In this document: positions 41,522 to 54,059 of the stretch, piece by piece
Position numbering within the stretch: the first letter of the stretch is position 1
How the letters are laid out: the number at the start of each line of letters is the position of its first letter
NCBI RefSeq assembly: GCF_029784135.1
Contig: NC_073745.1
Span: 161,461,335 to 161,525,334, forward strand
Length of the DNA stretch: 64,000 bases
Reading direction: 5' to 3'
Source of the DNA: Toxorhynchites rutilus septentrionalis
Taxonomy: Eukaryota; Arthropoda; Insecta; Diptera; Culicidae
Made by a program: the position numbers and the translations under genes
The notes under the pieces: model-generated
What the model was told of the DNA's origin: nothing
Database searches by the model: none
The model's input: the letters and a program-made list of their open reading frames with translations, nothing else

Positions 41522-44274
41522 TAAGGGGTTGTATCTAGGACACGACCGCATATTTTTGACGTAGAACTACACAATTATATTGTACAATCCACTTGTTTAC
41601 CACTTCGAATATTATTCCAGAATGCATCGAAATTTTTGCAATAGATTATGTTGTTCGTTACAAATAAATTTGATGGACGTCCTCTCACGTTTGATATGAT
41701 GTCTAGGACTACCAAAATATTTGAATGGAAAAAAGGTCAAACGATCATTGTATTTTACATTTCCCTCTGAAATTATTGCACATCTCATGTTTACGTAGTT
41801 CTCGAACCGCGAAAGTTCATCACCTCTAGCATCTGAAATGACGATTTTCCCAGGGTTCTCAGTTTGAAAGTACGTTTTAGGGAAACATACACAACGACAA
41901 GCGAGTACAAAAGTACTCAGCACCAAAAATTACTCCCGATTTGCATGTATTTGCAAAGCGGATTCCCCCAGGCACATTAATTTTTAAGTCCGTGTTAGGG
42001 AAACACAGCAAGACACGACCTCATAGTTGACGTAGGATTCCGTTGGGCTATCTGTCGTTTTGGATATGTTTGAAGAATTACATTGTTAAACTCTTCGATA
42101 ATGATTTGGTGGCCCGGAATAGGTCGTTTTGTCTGGTTGTTAGGTATTGTTTGTTCACAACCGTGTGATGATGATAGAAGGATGGTGATTAGTCATTGGA
42201 TGGTGCGTATCAAGATGCCAAAGTGGAATGAGATATGATAAAGCCGCCCTCTGTGGCCTTGAACGAGATGGCTCCTGTGTAATGTATAGATGAAATGAAG
42301 GAAAAAACTCATCAAGGTAATATAAGATAATTATCATTATCGAACACAATTATCAATTTTTCTCACCAGTAAAAAAAAGTGTTACTTTATTATAGAGGAA
42401 ATATATATTTGAAATGGAAAAGGTAATTTCATTTATAATTTTTACTTTCTGAGTGTTTTTTCAACTCATTTCAATTTTTGTTTTAAACCCAACGGAACAC
42501 GGAACTCCTTCATTTTTCCAATTTTTCTCGTTACATGAACTTTCATTGGGAGAAAAAAATCGTTTCATATACAATTTTACACTTACATTTGTGCTAAAAG
42601 TTTTTCACGATGCAACCAACATAAAAGTTCTAAATCTAAATTTTATTTATATTCTATCAAACATAAGTTCTATTCAGTTCATTTGATGTTTCAATTCGTG
42701 AAATTTCATATCAATGATCGATCATGCATTGTAAAACTTTTAGGACAAGTGTAAGTTCATCAATCCATCGAAAGATTCACATTGGAACGGAAATGAAAAA
42801 AATCGTCCAACGCTCCCAACTTATTCGCCAGTACGTATGCAATCAGCAATGCCCACGATAGTCACAATGAGCACTATCCATTTGTGCGCATCGTGTGTTT
42901 ACTATCGACAACGAGGGTATTTATATGCTGATTTCCTCCAGAGACCTTGAATTTGAAATCTCTGTTAGGGAATACATATCGGTGGAAACAAAAGCTCCCC
43001 CTGCTTTCATGTATTTGCAATGCTGATTTCCCCCAGGCAGCTTGGTTTTGATGTATCGGTTAGGGAACACATTTCGATAGGAACAAAAACTCCCCCTACT
43101 TTCATATGTTTGCAATGCCGATTTCCTTCAGGCAGCTTGATTTTAATGTCTCTGTTAGGGAACACACTTCGGTGGGAACAAAAGTTCCCTCTACCTTGAT
43201 GTATTTGTAATGCTGATTTCTCCGTATCTTCAATTTCGACCAATCACAACGTGGTATTTCCGTTTGATGATTTTTCGATTATTTGATAGTGAGTTTCATA
43301 TCATATATTATTTCATTCATCGTGATGAATTGTTATGGAGTGCTCAGATCGATTGATGCAAATATCTCGTAAATCCATCAGGAAATAATTGACCAATAAT
43401 TGTAAGTACATAAGCCGCCGCATCTGTCGTCAATTTCGACCAATCAGGACTGGATATTTCCGCTGGGATAGAGGTTGAGATTTTTCAATTGTTTGATAGT
43501 TAGTTTCATGACATATATTATTTTATTCAATGTAAAAACATGTTATGAAGTGCCGAAATCGATTGACGCAAAAATCATGAAATGACTGAGCGTTTGAAAT
43601 TGGGCAATTTTCACGATGTGCTCGATTATCGATTTTCAATTTGTACCCCCATATGTTCCCGAAAAACGTAATCCTACGTCAAAAATATCCCCGACTTACA
43701 TGTTTTACGAAGCGGATTCCCCCAGGCACATTGATTTTGAAATCCGTATTAGGGAAACACAGCTCGGTGGGAACCAAAATACCCCCAGCTTGCATGTATA
43801 TTTGCAAAGCGAATTTCCAAAGGTTCATCGATTTTGAAGTCTGTGTTGGAGAAACCGTAAATCGGGCCAATCAAAACAGTTAGGGCGTTTAGATAACGCT
43901 CGACATTTAACAGTTATTCAATTGTTCATCTCATGAAAAATAACATTTTATTAATTGTGATAGACGCGTAGAAATATTTCTTATCAATTGATACAAACAT
44001 CTTTCCGATCAGAAATGTTCGAGTTATAAGCATTCGATATATACGGGTGAGGTTGGCACACAAATCGGCAGAACAAATGTATGGGAAAAAAGAAAGTTCT
44101 TCATATCAAAAAGTTAAGTTCAGCATATCAAACAAATCTGAGAGAATTTCCGATTCGATTGGAATGCAAATCATGAGAATTTGTTTACAGTGAAAATAGT
44201 TATTAACTTTATTTCATGAAAACGTGACCTTTTTTCTGATTTGGCACCCTTCCTGAAATACGTAGTTCTACGTC
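41522..44274 (-). mobile_element. Family IV Helitron-like element (IV-c), contains III-c
   Basis: Reverse orientation: the 5' end TGACGTAGAACTACG lies at 44260-44275. The inverse is at 41557-41570 (TGACGTAGAACTAC on the plus strand). The hairpin is at 41527-41547 (GGTTGTATC / GACACGACC on the plus strand). Minisatellite-like units flank the nested III-c at 41850-42000 and 43690-43860. The 43860-44040 stretch is similar to family II sequence near 400-560. Confidence 0.75.
42010..43680 (-). mobile_element. Family III Helitron-like element (III-c)
   Basis: The 5' end GACGTAGGATTACG lies in reverse at 43666-43680 (one extra base class change, AAAACGTAATCCTACGTC). The inverse TTGACGTAGGATT is at 42027-42039. 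The terminal hairpin is cut after its first arm (CAAGACACGACC), so the 3' end is truncated or a neighbouring deletion occurred. It holds minisatellite units at 42930-43200. Confidence 0.7.
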
Positions 44275-44535
44275 AAAAAACTTTGTTCTACAAAGATGTC
44301 TCAAATAATTAGGACTACAATATTGTTTGACAATGTTTACCTCTAATAAGATAAGAAAGTTATATTTTTCATTTCATCGCCAATTTCGGTCACCCTATTT
44401 TTGATAACATGAAAATGAGCGCTCTATCGTATGCAACAACTTGGTTGAAGACAGTTTTTGTCTAGAGAATCACTGTCGAGCTCTAAATGCTAATTTCCAC
44501 TTAAATACATCTCCGGGACCATTGTGCATTGATAT

Positions 44536-45209
44536 TATTTTTATTATTTCCGATTTTCCACTTTCCGGGAAATGACTCCAGGAAATTGGACAACGCCTGC
44601 GACATTATTTTGTTGGCATAATTATGCTGCGAGAAAAACTGCCACTTTTATTTACAAATATACATTAATACTACAGATGATTTTAACTCGATGCATGGAC
44701 TTTTTAAAACACTTGATATGGTGATGCTTGTTGCATGTTTTACAGAGATATTATGGTTTGTCCTAACTTCTACTCTGGCAGCGACCTACTTTGAGTTCGA
44801 GATGGATGCTTCGACTCATTAAAATCGTTGTCCTTGTCCCGATGATCGAGTCCAACTCCTCCGCATTAAAAATTCATCCATCAATTCAGTGCAAACAAAA
44901 ATGTGACTTGTTATCTATATTTACTTTTCTTTAAATAACTAAAAAACCAAAAACGTCCGTCTTTCAGTTATGAAGTTTTATATTATCCAACGTGTGACGC
45001 ATCAGACACGATACGGCTCGGTCTGACTACTACCTGGTAGATTTTTTGATATGTAAGACCTAGCGGGTGTTCAGTACGGACCGGGAGAAAAGGATTGGAA
45101 GATAAATTCTCGTTGACGATATTAAGCTTCGTATTACGAGATTCAAAAGCGACAAAAATGGATTTTAAGGTGGAATGAACACGTTTGCGTTATAGAGGAA
45201 TAATAAATT
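44536..45209. other. Unassigned interval
   Basis: No coding frame or repeat recognised in about 0.67 kb. Confidence 0.3.
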
Positions 45210-45660
45210 CAAAATTCAAGAAGTTACCCCATAAAAAATGTTCACCACCACGAAAAAACACCCTATGCAAAATATCAGCTCAATCGGAGGGGAGAGTGGC
45301 GCAAAACGGTCAAAGTTTGAGTTTTTTGAAAATCAAAAAATCACCCATAAGGAAATACCCATAATACCCATAAACCCATAAAGGAAATCGGAGTTTTCGA
45401 GAATAAATTGATTCCAAATGTCTTGAAATTGCATGAAACGTCGAGATCTACTGTCATCTCGATTTTTTTTTTGTTAAGCTCAATCGGACTTTATTACCAG
45501 TGTCGTAGATTTTTCGATTTTCAAAAAACTAAAACTTTGACCGCTTTGCGCAGTTTTCCCTTAAGTCCGATCGAGCTGAAATTTTGCATAGGCTGTTTTC
45601 TCGAGGTGGTGAACATTTTGTATGGGATAACTTTTTGGAATTTTAGGGTTGATTTTCTCC
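45210..45660. repeat. Foldback repeat
   Basis: The left arm 45210-45335 (AAGTTACCCCATAAAAAATG, TGTTCACCACC, ATGCAAAATATCAGCTC) is the imperfect reverse complement of the right arm 45525-45655 (GAGCTGAAATTTTGCAT, GGTGGTGAACATTTTG). A related fragment lies at 24600-24720. Confidence 0.7.
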
Positions 45661-45784
45661 CATACATTCATTGGCACCGTTCATCATCGTTGATTACACT
45701 TCAAAGCTAGGACACGCTCCGGCAAGTTAGTTGCGACAAAACAATCGACTTGTTGCGACAGGCGCTGCGATCAATGTAGTAGGG

Positions 45785-46755
45785 TAACACGGGGTGAGAT
45801 GAACATACGGGGATATTTGGACCATCCTTTATCTCAAAAAGGTACGACTCAACTTGGATTTTTCATAATGTCATCTCCTTTTATTGTTGAACCGTATGTA
45901 CTTTACGTAAAAAAACTTTGGTAAAATTCGACAGGTGGAAGAAAACGGTAGCATGAACACAGTAAGCACGTTGATGGTCAAAAAATGTGAGTTTTCCAAT
46001 CGTTGTTTTAAGGTTTTCCCGCTAATTAAACAAACTTTTCGAGTGTTGTGCAGTAAAGTTCTGTTCACCTACAGAAGAGGAACAATTCGATGTAGCGAAA
46101 TTGTAAGTTTGATAACAACAAATGGAATTAATTGCATTTCAATGTTTGCATGTTGTGTGTGACATGGACACGTTTCTGTGGGGTGAATTGGTAATTCTAC
46201 CGGTTTGAGGCTTGTCTTTGGTCTAATTGATTCAACATGCCGCTGAATTACAAAAAGAGGATGGGCAGACAACGTTTGAAGAAGGAGGAGCCTAAAAGAG
46301 CAACGCAGGTCATCAAGAACGGATTTTCTTTGACCAAGCAGCGAAAGTGTTTGAAAATGCTCGAACAACATTGAAAAGATCCATGCAGAATTCGAGATGG
46401 TCTCAATCCAATTTTTCAGGTCTGGAATCTTGCCAAGACACCTGGTATCGATCCCAGAACACTGTTACTGATTGTAACATTATCCCAAAATACTTTACAT
46501 GAACATAAGTATGTTTCTTTCGATGAAACACACACTGGACCAAATCACCCCACAGATGGTCCAAATAACCCCGCATCAATTTTTAATGTCCAAAAATCAT
46601 CTCTTTTATTTTATGATATATTTGGTAACCTATCAAGCTTAAACATTATCGATTGACAAGTGTAGCTCAGTGTACAATGTGACATTTTTTATATAGACCG
46701 CATTGGTTTGGACATATTAGGCGATTTGCTTAGGTGGTCAGAATTCTCACCTACA
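45785..46755 (+). mobile_element. pogo-like non-autonomous element A with HTH remnant
   Basis: It starts ACACGGGGTGAGATGAACAT..ATTTGGACCATCC. The 3' side has CACCCCACAGATGGTCC and ends GCTTAGGTGGTCAGAATTC, inverted copies of the TTTGGACCACC motif. The same element recurs at 57061-57922, about 85% alike by eye. Both contain a short HTH-coding remnant. Confidence 0.65.
46237..46374 (+). pseudogene. Pipsqueak/CENP-B-type HTH remnant of a pogo-like transposase, 45 codons
   Basis: It reads MPLNYKKRMGRQRLKKEE, then KRATQVIKNGFSLTKQ, the start of the psq-type HTH seen at the N-terminus of pogo/Tigger/jerky transposases (M-P-R-N-Y-K-R..., W..E.L..A...V..G..S...A). The frame stops after EQH. The catalytic DDE domain is absent. 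Such HTH domains bind the element's own ends. Confidence 0.55.
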
Positions 46756-46887
46756 GCCCGGACTGAATTATGGATAACTTCTACAAGAATGTATTGGCCA
46801 TTGAATTTATAGTTTTTTGGTATTCTCTAAACTATATGCACAATAGTAAGAAGTGAAGTTAAATTTTGGAAAGACAATTTTTCGGTT

Positions 46888-47357
46888 TTTTTTATCCCAT
46901 TTATTTTATTTAAGGCTCATTGCCATTTTAGCAGTAAAGGAGCCGAATTTTAATCGTGTACATGTCACATGGTTATCATATCTATAATTAGCACATTACA
47001 CAGTTGCCATTCGCCAGTATTCCTTCTATACCATTGCATATGGTACATTCACACAGTAGCCATTTAGGCGTAAGAGTATTCTTTCTGTTCTTCCATTATC
47101 CAGTTAGACCGGACAGCGAAGACAGTTGATTGATCATTGTTGAGTTTTTTATAGAACAGCAGCCCGATGTGTCTTGCAGAGAAGATGGATGAATCGATCT
47201 TATTTCGACCGTGGATCGATCTCCATCGCTGATGATTGTTGCGTGGACGTAGCTATTCTGTAACAACACAAAGATGGTCAATGAGGGCCCTGAGTTTTGA
47301 ACTCACGATCGATCGCTTACTAAGTGAACGCGCAACCAATGTGGCTACGGAGACTCC
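46888..47357 (-). mobile_element. tRNA-derived SINE with 13-bp target duplication
   Basis: CAATTTTTCGGTT is duplicated at 46875-46887 and 47358-47370. On the minus strand it begins GGGAGTCTCCG, then an A box TAGCCACATTGG (47336-47347) and a B box GAGTTCAAAACTC (47292-47304), spaced like the internal promoter of a tRNA gene. The body is about 400 bp. The 3' end reads GGCTCC..GCAATGAGCC then an A-rich tail. Pol III transcription would start at the 5' end. It resembles Feilai-type mosquito SINEs in design; family identity is not certain. Confidence 0.8.
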
Positions 47358-47370
47358 CAATTTTTCGGTT

Positions 47371-48428
47371 AACTTGCATTATTTGGACTCAAAACAATAT
47401 TTAGATTTTTGTGAGAAAATCTAATAATCATCGATATTAAATACTAAAAAACTCTAAAATTAGGTCCGTGAGGTGAGAGGTTAGGAGAAACTGTAAAATT
47501 GTAAGTTGAATTACGAAATACTGATTGAATCGAAGCTCGTTCTAAATATACATAGCTGATACAACGGTGACTTTTTTTTTGCCGGTGGCAACACCTACCG
47601 AAAACAAATTGTTCCGATTTTGCTAAAACCTTGTCGCTTGTCGCAGACCATCATTTTTTATTACTTTCGTATGACAATCAAGATACATAAGATCACTGGA
47701 AGCGCACGATAGTTTTGAAACAAAATAGAGGACTTAGTATTTCAAAAAATATAGACTCATTTTATTTCGACACGGTTCGTTTTTGGTAACATGAAATTTG
47801 TTCAACGATAACATTGTTCCGGTAATATTGAGTTTTACCCAAATATGGACTCCGCAAACCATGGGATAACTTCAAATCGCGACGATGAACAGAACAAACG
47901 GCCAAAACGCGATCCCGTGAGCTGCACACGACGATGCTGATGAAGTTCGATTGCGTCGGTGATGAACGAAAGAAACGAAAGACTTCAAACAGCCAGGGAG
48001 GGCATGAATTTTATTCGGTAACCGGAGAGGGAAAGGAGACAGACATTTTCAAACATTGTTCAAGCACGTTAAAATGGTTTTGTGTAACAGAAGGGGTCAA
48101 ACGACCACACCCGAAATTATGAGAATTTAGTGGAAAAATGAGGATTTTCAAACACTGACCGGTGTTTTAGTGTTACATTACATACAGTTTGAGGGATAGG
48201 GTCCTTTGCGTTCGCCGAGAGATCAAAAACGATTATTATCTTCAACACGACGATAATAAGAGTCATCGAAAAGTGTGTCTACCCAACATCAGTACAACAA
48301 AAACAATATTGACTTTTTATACACGTTTGTAACACGTTCGAATTGTTTTCGTGCCGTTCAATTCAAAATCATGGAAAACTCAGTGTCTTTAGAAAAAAAA
48401 AATATAAAAAATAACATAACTATTTAAC
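47371..48428. other. Unassigned interval
   Basis: About 1 kb without a supported gene or repeat. A 62-codon frame at 47934-48122 is unrecognised. Confidence 0.3.
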
Positions 48429-48695
48429 CACTCCATTTTTCTGAGTTTCCAGAAATATGTAAGAAGTCGGTTGAATTGAAGTATATAGCGTAGAATACAA
48501 TAGCTATCTTCATTTATAAGACTGGCTATTTGAACTTTATTGTTGTGTTCAGGCGCGAAACATTCAAAAACTAAACACAACAATAAAGTTCAAATGGCCA
48601 GTATAATAAATGAAGATAATTGTTATATCCTACACTATATATTTCAATTCACCGACTTCTTACATATCTCTGGAAACTCAGAAAAAATGAGCGGT
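48429..48695. repeat. Foldback MITE, ~120-bp arms
   Basis: The left arm 48429-48550 and right arm 48573-48695 are near-perfect reverse complements (for example TTTCTGAGTTTCCAGA against TCTGGAAACTCAGAAA), separated by about 22 nt. A transcript would form a long hairpin. Confidence 0.8.
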
Positions 48696-50609
48696 CATAT
48701 AGCTACGAAACGCAGAGTATAGCGGATTGCTGAAGCAAAAATGTGAGAAAATATGAAACCTTTCGGCAACTGTTTGTAAGGTTGTTTGTATAAAGTGGGT
48801 TCGAGAAAAACCCTAGATTACCTCTAGATTAATTATCACGTGACCAAAATGGCTATAACTCGGTAAATAATGGATTTTTAAAACATCCTCCAGCTTACAT
48901 ATGTGAATGTCTAAACTTCAGTAATATGAATAAATTATCGAAAAAAACAAATAAGGATATATGCATTATTAACTTGCTGCAATTCGCGCGAATTTTTTAT
49001 GAGAGTAATAAATTAACATTAATGTTTCGCGCTTGAGCAAAACTTAAAAACTAATGGATAACGTTACTATATCCCACCTCATGAATATAATATGCACATT
49101 TTCACAATTTGAAGTTACAAATCTCCTATAAAACTTTGAATGGTTCTATGAGACTTATTTTACTATGTACCACACAAATCAGGTTTCTACGGATGTTCAT
49201 ATTCGACATGGTCTGAGCTTCTGCATAAAATCAACATCACCGTCTAACAATATGATCTAAAAGGCTTCTCTCTGATCCAGTTACTGGCACATCGAACGAG
49301 CCACGTCATAACAACCCATTCCGTGGGTGGCAAATTCCCGACGATTTAAAGCAACAAAATTTTGGAGATTTCTGATACTATTTCCATTAAATGCGATGGT
49401 TTATAGCTGATGTTTACAGTGGTTGAAGAAGAGATAATGGGATCAAATAATATTTGAAACACACAAAAAAAACCAACTAGTTAATCTGCTGTCTCCTAAA
49501 CTAGATCTTCTGTTACCACTTGATAATCTTTCCGAAGTTATGTGTTTTTTCACCCTCCCCTTCAGCCTTCTGTATCAGTTTTTTCTCATTTTTTTCCAAT
49601 CGCAAACCAACAACAAGATGACCCATTTGCTCGCTCGTATCCGATAGGATCTAGCGTACCGTACGAATGAAGCAACTCTCCCTCACCTGATTCCATTTGC
49701 TCCCCGATTGGTTATAGCTTGAATTTTGAGGATTTGCCTTGTTTTATTCCACCTTTCTCCGACAACAAAAAAAAAAAAGAATATGTTTCCCGGTACTGTC
49801 GTACAGCTGTCCTGCCGCCACGATAAACTAATAAAATATAGTGGAAACCATAAAATGAGATGTGGACTACAGCTTTATACTGGAAATTTCCTCGATTCGC
49901 GTTTTTCGAGGTTTCTCTTAATGGGTGTAAATATGTTTTGTGTAAGATTCGTAGCTAGTAGAGAAAGAACGAAGCCAGTTCATGCCAGTTTTCATTGGAT
50001 GCGATGATCAAATATGTTGTGATATCATTTTATCCTATGCTCTCTTTCGAATTCAAATCGATCGTCGGTTTTTTGCTTCCAAATGAAACTGATTTAATTC
50101 ACCGGACGTTTTCGTGGGATAAGAACACCCACGCGCGCTGCGATGAAATCTTTCTCGATGTATAACGGATAATAAGATACAATCAGCAGACTCGTTCGTT
50201 GAAATAAAAAGCGTTCCTAATTAGTAATAATTAGTTTCTCGCAGAATTATGAGTGGATTTTCCAGGACGGAGAGAAAATTTTAATAATATTTTAAAACTT
50301 TATCTCACTACATCAAGTTGAAAACGAACTCCTCGTTTCAGCCCTATTGAAGATAGATGGTGAATTCCGAAATAATAATTCTAGTAGCGACACTTGTTGT
50401 GTGGGAAGTAGTATTTTTTGTTACGTGAGAGTTTTGTCTAAATTACAAAGATAATTCCCGAATTTCTCATCAAACAATATATTTCCGTCTATATGAACAG
50501 AAGTTTTATACAAATGCTACATTGAATCTCTGACCGTTCTGAAATGTACTTTAACACATTCAATTTTTAATATTGTGTTTCTCCTAGACTAGTCTTCCAG
50601 TTTCGATGT
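48696..50609. other. Unassigned interval
   Basis: About 1.9 kb, AT-rich. A 93-codon frame at 49726-50007 is unrecognised and has no supporting context. No repeats shared with the rest of the window. Confidence 0.3.
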
Positions 50610-51072
50610 ACCGTTCTGATTCATATTTCGGACGCTTAAGGCATATGATGCAGAATACAGGTCTAAACTTTATGCACAGCTATTATTTGGTTGATATTTT
50701 TAACAAATTAGTTCAATATGCTTCTAAGCTTTCTACTTTGGTACCCATTCGATTAAAAACATAAAAAATTATCGAACAAAATGCTTTTCAAATAAAGCGA
50801 ATAACAATCAAACTTCGGACACTAAATCAAATTTCGGACAGATTGAATTCATGTTCCGGACACTTTATTCTGTAATTTTTTGAACGAAAATTACATTACG
50901 CTCGATTATATGTTATAGTCAACTGCGAAACACTTACCAAGCAATCACAGTAAACTGTTAACGATGATGATAACTGATGAAACACGGGAGAAATTTAAAT
51001 ATTGATAAACGGGTAAATTCTATGTGCTCACGCTAAGCAAACGTCAAACACAAACGATAGGGAATAGTGTTG
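50610..51072. mobile_element. TIR repeat VII copy b (uninterrupted, right end lost)
   Basis: It begins TACCGTTCTGATTCATA..TTTCGGAC and matches 17735-17874 joined directly to 20533-20840. It supplies the empty site for family I copy 3 near 50748. Similarity fades after about 51072. Confidence 0.7.
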
Positions 51073-51724
51073 ATAGATTATGTACAGAGTACTAAGAATT
51101 CTCGTGAAGCTCCAACAGAAAGGAATCGTGTTTAACTCTGCTCAAGCAATTTAGCACAGTGTTCACCGACAAAACCACAAAATATTTTCATTTGTTCTAA
51201 AAAACCGCGTAGGTATGAAACGTTTTATAAACTTCCACAGCGAAACTTTCATTCTCGATTGTCAAACACTCGATTGCATGTTGAAGATATTCATTCGCAA
51301 GCAATTCATTGAAAAGAAATGAACTTATTTTTTTATACACTTAAAATATTTTACATATATTTTACATATTTTACAAATCGACGGGACAATAAAAAATGGG
51401 GCACATTAACGAGGAAGATCTATAACAGTACCTGACGTCTCCATCGAAATAACAAGTTTTCAAATATAAGGTGACAGGCGTCTCCACCCGATTTGAAGAT
51501 TTTGAATTAAGAGTGTTAGAGAAAACCCCAGTTGCTCCAGTAGTTACACGTACTACGATTAGATGAAAGTGGCAATCCTGATGATGGAAGAGAATAGTTA
51601 ATAGAATTAACGAACTTCTAGTACAAAACAAAACTAGCAAAGCTTGAGTTGTGATACCAAAACATGAAGAAAATATATTGAAACCCAACAGATTAGGACA
51701 TGATCAAACTTACTGACCAGTGAA
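51073..51724. other. Unassigned interval
   Basis: No supported feature. A 105-codon minus-strand frame (51371-51688) is unrecognised. Confidence 0.3.
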
Positions 51725-52279
51725 ACAGAATTTCGACCATGACAGAGTTATTGAACTTTTTGACGTAGGACTACGTCTAACCGGAAGATATAGGGGGTGA
51801 AATGGAAATCTAGGCACTGAACAAGTAGGAAAAAATGCAAGATTTGGAACGCTTATAACTCGAGAATTTCTCAATAGATCGCAAAAGTTTTTGCATCAAT
51901 TGATAGGAAATATATCTACGCATCTATCATAACGAATAACATTTCATTTTTCTTGAGATAAATAATTGAATAATTGTGAAATATCAAGCATTGTCAAAAT
52001 GCACTATGTGCCCATTTTTGATTGGTCCATTTTGTGCTCCTCAAATCGTACCGACCAAAACGGGCAACCAGAGCAGCAGCGAAATAGAATGAAGCACGAT
52101 TGGAAAGGAAAAAGAAAAAAATGAACGAAACATTGGTCGCAGTCTCACACATGCGTAATTCTCGAGCCAGCCAGTCAGCTTAAAAATCCCCGCTCCGCTG
52201 CCGTAAGGATCATTCTCATCCAAACCGTACACCACATCGGTTCGCATCACAACACATCAACAAATCAACCCAAGCAGCC

Positions 52280-52490
52280 ATGTCTGGACATGGTAAAGGA
52301 GGAAAAGTGAAGGGAAAGGCAAAATCCCGCTCGAACCGTGTTGATCTGGAGTTCCCCGCAAGGGTAGCTAGGCCGAGCGCGTTAGTACCAGTGCACCAGT
52401 CCACCTAGCCGGCGTTATATAGTTTCGGCCGCCGAAGTGATTGATTTAGCTGGCAAAGCTGCTCGCGACGATAAGAAAACCCGCATTCGG
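52280..52490 (+). pseudogene. Histone H2A pseudogene, type A (copy 7)
   Basis: ATG 52280, stop 52406-52408. Same truncated N-tail frame; original phase resumes to 52490 with DLAGKAARDDKKTRI. Confidence 0.85.
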
Positions 52491-52723
52491 AACAGAACAC
52501 ATTCGGTTCGGTGGACATCAAGACAACAGGCAGTTGCAGCGAGTGGCGAGTGGCAAACGCAATCGCAAAACGGCATCAGGTAGCAGAAGAAAAAAGTTTG
52601 TTCTTTATACAAACTGCTTTGGTGGCAAATCCAGAACAAGGTGGCATCGAGGGCGTTCGAATAGGTTTGTTTTCAAAACCACGAGTACAAAGTTTTCTAA
52701 ATTGGAACCATTCCATAAAACAA

Positions 52724-52739
52724 GGCGCTTTTCAGGGCC
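52724..52739 (+). terminator. Histone-type 3' stem-loop (copy 7, A)
   Basis: GGCGCTTTTCAGGGCC, one stem mismatch. Confidence 0.75.
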
Positions 52740-52956
52740 ATTAAACCTTCCAAAAAAGAATTTAGGAAATACAGTTCAATGCTTTCTAAAACATTATCCA
52801 AAATAATAATAAAACACAAATTGATTTTTTCATAATTTGTTTGCCAGGATCTGATGAGTATGTGAATTTGGCAGTTGTTCTGAGCTTATTGATAGTTGGG
52901 AACTTTCCAGATTATTCAATTTTCACCAATTCTTAAATTGTTTCCAGATTGAAAGT

Positions 52957-53167
52957 ACAGTAATTTACAATTAGTTCGACATTTAGCTAATTGGACGGAC
53001 ATGTTTAGTTGGACATTTTTGTAAACATAGAGATCCAAATTATGACCTCACATTGAAAGTCGACACTGTACCACTGTCATCGCAAATGTTCAATTACAGG
53101 TTAAAATCGCCTCCAATGCGACACTGAGTGGCGCTTCGGCACGTCGCATTGAATGTAATTTACTGTA
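52957..53167. repeat. MITE nested in family I (copy 7)
   Basis: TIRs TACAGTAATTTACA / TGTAATTTACTGTA. Confidence 0.7.
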
Positions 53168-53321
53168 CAACATGTCACAAAGCTGGATGGGAAGAAATTT
53201 TCCAACTGAGAAAGCTGTGGCGAGTGGCAACAAATCGCTAAACAGGAAGGTTTAGCCGAACAAAATGGGGATATCGAGTGATAACAAAACAATAAACTCT
53301 TTAGATTGAAGATAATTTTGT

Positions 53322-53337
53322 GATCCTGAAAAGGACC
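53322..53337 (-). terminator. Minus-strand histone-like stem-loop (copy 7)
   Basis: GGTCCTTTTCAGGATC on the minus strand. Confidence 0.45.
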
Positions 53338-53497
53338 CTTTTTAGCCTGCATGTGAATCCAACGAGCGAACAAATCATAATGAATGTATTTTTTTGCCAT
53401 CGCTCCCTTTTAACGCTCATTCGTTCGTCTCGTTGGACTCGCCTCTTTGGCTGAGTCTGCCGATTTGTCTCTATCCTGTGAGTGTGTACCGCTAGAG

Positions 53498-53504
53498 TAT
53501 AAAA
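53498..53504 (+). promoter_or_regulatory. TATA box of H2A type B promoter (copy 7)
   Basis: TATAAAA in the conserved block. Confidence 0.6.
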
Positions 53505-53589
53505 CACGCGGACCCCAAAAAATATCTTATTTTCTTTCAAACCGTAAACCCGTGTGGTTGTACGGCATCGGCATCGTGGACGTAACAAA

Positions 53590-53807
53590 GGCGGACAAGT
53601 TAAGGGAAAGGTAAAGTCTCACTCGAACCGTGCAGGTCTCCAGTTCCCTGTTGGTCGCATTCACTGATTGCTCCGCAAGGGTAACTAGGCCGAACGGATT
53701 GGTGCCGGAGCACCAGTATACCTAACAGCGATTATAGAGTTTCGGCCGTCGGAGTGCTCGAGTTGGCTTGCAAAGCTGCTCACGACAATAAGAAAACCCG
53801 CATCAAG
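53590..53807 (+). pseudogene. Histone H2A pseudogene, type B (copy 7)
   Basis: [34 protein letters not shown], then ELACKAAHDNKKTRI. The last segment keeps the ancestral NKK where other type B units have NQK. Stem-loop at 54044-54059. Confidence 0.85.
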
Positions 53808-54043
53808 AACAGAGCAGCTTCGGTTCGGCGCTCATCAAGGCAACATTTAGTTTCAAGGAGTGGCAAAGTGTTTCTCCGGTACGTCGCATTAAATGTAATT
53901 TACTGAACAACATGTCACAAGCTGGATGGGAAGAAATTTTCCAACTGTGAAAGCTGTGGCGAGTGGCAAACGCAATAGCTAAACAGGAAGGTTTAACCGA
54001 ACAAGATAGGAATATCGAGTGATAACAAAAACACAACACCAAA

Positions 54044-54059
54044 GGTTCTTTTCAGAGCC
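54044..54059 (+). terminator. Histone 3' stem-loop (copy 7, B)
   Basis: GGTTCTTTTCAGAGCC: the stem still closes with one T-G pair. Confidence 0.75.

Larger units (their letters stand above)
41009..44535. repeat. Long-inverted-repeat element (IX) interrupted by family IV-c
   Basis: The left arm 41009-41150 (CATTGCACAATGGTCC..GAGATGTATT, GACAAAAACTGTCTTCAAC, ATAGAGCGCTCATG) is the reverse complement of the right arm 44395-44535. The arms are separated by family IV-c (41522-44274). A foldback or TIR-type element opened by the insertion. Confidence 0.65.

Noticed and set aside
47292..47347. A genuine tRNA gene on the minus strand
   Set aside because: A and B boxes are present but the cloverleaf does not close, and the sequence continues into a 400-bp SINE body with target duplication.
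49726..50007. 93-codon ORF as a host gene
   Set aside because: No recognisable domain, no promoter or splice support, and length expected by chance in this much sequence.
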